From NCBI GenBank assembly GCA_947470855.1, contig CANIUQ010000010.1, forward strand, positions 1 to 53,417: DNA of 53,417 nt, given 5' to 3'. The stretch comes from Opitutia bacterium (lineage in GTDB: Bacteria; Verrucomicrobiota; Verrucomicrobiia; Opitutales; UBA953). Below, in pieces: positions 52,390-53,417 of this stretch. Numbering within the stretch: position 1 is the stretch's first letter; each line of letters starts with the position of its first letter. Under the pieces are notes generated by a model that saw only the letters and a program-made list of their open reading frames with translations, had not been told where the DNA came from and searched no databases. Both the position numbers and the translations under genes were made by a program.

Positions 52390-53313
52390 TTAAAGTTTAT
52401 TCGCTCGGTGAACGAGAGCTACGTGAGCACAGAGTGTCGAAAAGAGTGCTGCTCCAACCACAAGGTGAATTGTTCGGACGTGGGGATTAAGGGGTAATTG
52501 AATGCTTAAGATGCCCAAGGTAATTTGAAAAAGAATGAGTAGGCAAAGAGGGAGCCAGCGTACAAGGGGACGACTTCCGCTAAAAGAAAAAATGAGGATG
52601 GCCAAGGCGCCGAGAATGGCTCCTCCGCGGTGTAAAAAGTTCGCCCACCATGCGAATCCTTCTCCAGTAGGATAGAATAATTCGGTGGCAGAGCCAGTGG
52701 TTACCCAGGTTGTCAGATGATTTTGTCTCATCACTGCCCCGATGAGGATAATGCTTAAGATAACGCCAACAGCCACGCGCCCAGAGATGATTTCAAATGA
52801 AGTGGATGGGCTTTTTTTGGAACGCCAAAGTTGGGTGTGTGAAAGCGCGATAATGGCAAGAATGGCGATGGTTATCTGTGCGTTAACGGCATGAACAACG
52901 GCAAAAAATACGGCTTTAAAATTTTCATCCCCACCTAAATTGAGTTGATCTAGAAGAACGCGCAGTCCGCCAAAGATGCCTTGGAGAATGACTAATGCGA
53001 CCAAGCCATAGGAAGCTCTACGAATAAGAGGACGTTTTTCCCATTTGAAATGAGCCAAAGCTATAACGATGCAGAGTAAACCAAGTCCAGAAGCTGCTAG
53101 TCGATGCGAGTGTTCGGCAAATTTATCGATTTCTGTTAACCAGCCTGGGGGGTTGATGCTTCCATTTGACAGTGGCCAGTCCAGAAAAGCCATGCCGGCT
53201 CGTATGCTTGTGGTGAAGCCACCTGCTTGAAGAACAAGGATGGACCAACCGAGGGCGATGTAACAGAGCCAACGTAAGTGGTTATTACTCTTCGCTACTG
53301 CGGTGTCGTTCAT
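52390..53313 (-). CDS. ctaA: Heme A synthase (CtaA/Cox15)
   Basis: Oxidises the methyl group of heme O to the formyl of heme A. The 307 residues form eight membrane helices in two four-helix halves. The heme-ligand His lie in FAEHSHRLAASGLG (~66) and HAVNAQ in the N-half, and FLHRGGAILG and IHLVVGAALFS in the C-half. GGGAG-like GGGAG/GGGAGT (GGGAG in GATAGGGAGT) lies ~7 bp before the ATG. It starts the minus-strand run ending at dprA. Confidence 0.92.
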   Translation of the reverse strand: MNDTAVAKSNNHLRWLCYIALGWSILVLQAGGFTTSIRAGMAFLDWPLSNGSINPPGWLTEIDKFAEHSHRLAASGLGLLCIVIALAHFKWEKRPLIRRASYGLVALVILQGIFGGLRVLLDQLNLGGDENFKAVFFAVVHAVNAQITIAILAIIALSHTQLWRSKKSPSTSFEIISGRVAVGVILSIILIGAVMRQNHLTTWVTTGSATELFYPTGEGFAWWANFLHRGGAILGALAILIFSFSGSRPLVRWLPLCLLILFQITLGILSIQLPLNPHVRTIHLVVGAALFSTLCAHVALVHRANKL

Positions 53314-53369
53314 TTCTAACTCCCTATCAGATGCGACTTCAGCGATAGGGCAAATCCCTTTACCGAAAA

Positions 53370-53417
53370 CTAATAGTCAAAAGAAATTTCAATAGTCGCT
53401 ATCAGCGGGACAGTGCC
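53370..53417 (-). CDS. Possible 3' end of an upstream gene
   Basis: On the minus strand the last 48 bases are open for 15 codons (GTVPLIATIEISFDY) and end in TAG, 57 bp before the ctaA start. The ending resembles a protein C-terminus on the same strand as ctaA, but 15 codons are too few to prove a gene. The 56 bases between it and ctaA show a ribosome site and nothing else. Confidence 0.25.
   Translation of the reverse strand, partial: GTVPLIATIEISFDY

Noticed and set aside
1-53417. CRISPR arrays, insertion sequences, prophage or integration sites
   Set aside because: I saw no regularly spaced direct repeats, transposase, integrase or phage genes, and no tRNA-flanked island; the one tRNA is flanked by ordinary genes.

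Overview
The window (about 53 kb, roughly 45-50 % GC by eye) is chromosomal sequence from a Gram-negative bacterium of the PVC superphylum, most likely Verrucomicrobiota. Evidence: a double-length UvrA with four ABC ATPase domains (a format known from Chlamydiae and relatives), a Chlamydia-like type II phosphatidylserine decarboxylase, an autotransporter with beta-strand repeats, and heme A synthesis genes of an aerobe. The phylum call is inference. Genes are densely packed, often with 4-17 bp overlaps. Several starts are GTG or TTG and many genes lack a clear Shine-Dalgarno sequence. I saw no IS element, prophage, CRISPR array or rRNA, and no gene-free stretch above 300 bp.

Layout. 1-8.6 kb: 3' part of a large autotransporter, pyruvate kinase, TrmB, a small unknown protein, a fatty acid desaturase with an unusual helical tail, a low-molecular-weight phosphatase and a small lipoprotein. 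8.6-18.1 kb: a lipid-modification locus on the minus strand in two blocks (desaturase + FAD oxidoreductase; DUF1365 + CFA synthase + DUF1475 + DUF2062 + DUF1295 + a second CFA-like methyltransferase + aldose epimerase), interrupted by an opposing GIDE-LemA fusion gene. 18.2-20.2 kb: an ECF sigma factor, an overlapping single-pass membrane protein (probable anti-sigma) and an exported PDZ protein, divergent from the lipid locus. 20.2-25.7 kb: DUF420, FtsB/DivIC-like, ArgH, small membrane and coiled-coil proteins, Rrf2 regulator, HAD-like protein, tRNA-Leu(UAG) and Psd. 25.8-32.1 kb: five protease-related genes: two tandem exported ClpP-fold proteins with coiled coils, Prc, a rhomboid protease and classical ClpP. 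32.2-39.6 kb: ABC ATPase, MATE exporter, ribosomal proteins L21/L27, gamma-carbonic anhydrase-like protein coupled to a conserved unknown, an orphan NtrC-type regulator and a DUF218 protein. 39.6-53.3 kb: a long minus-strand run ctaA-cyoE-ygfA-uvrA-transglutaminase-like-pdxJ-acpS-nnr-dprA.

How it fits together. Desaturases probably supply unsaturated acyl chains to the CFA-type methyltransferases, with the FAD oxidoreductase, DUF1365 and DUF1295 proteins modifying the products; the adjacent ECF system is a candidate regulator. The two exported ClpP-like proteins are the least explained genes here: they keep a Ser-His-Asp arrangement but carry signal peptides and no ATPase partner, so they should act outside the cytoplasm. 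No function could be checked against databases; family names come from recognised motifs.
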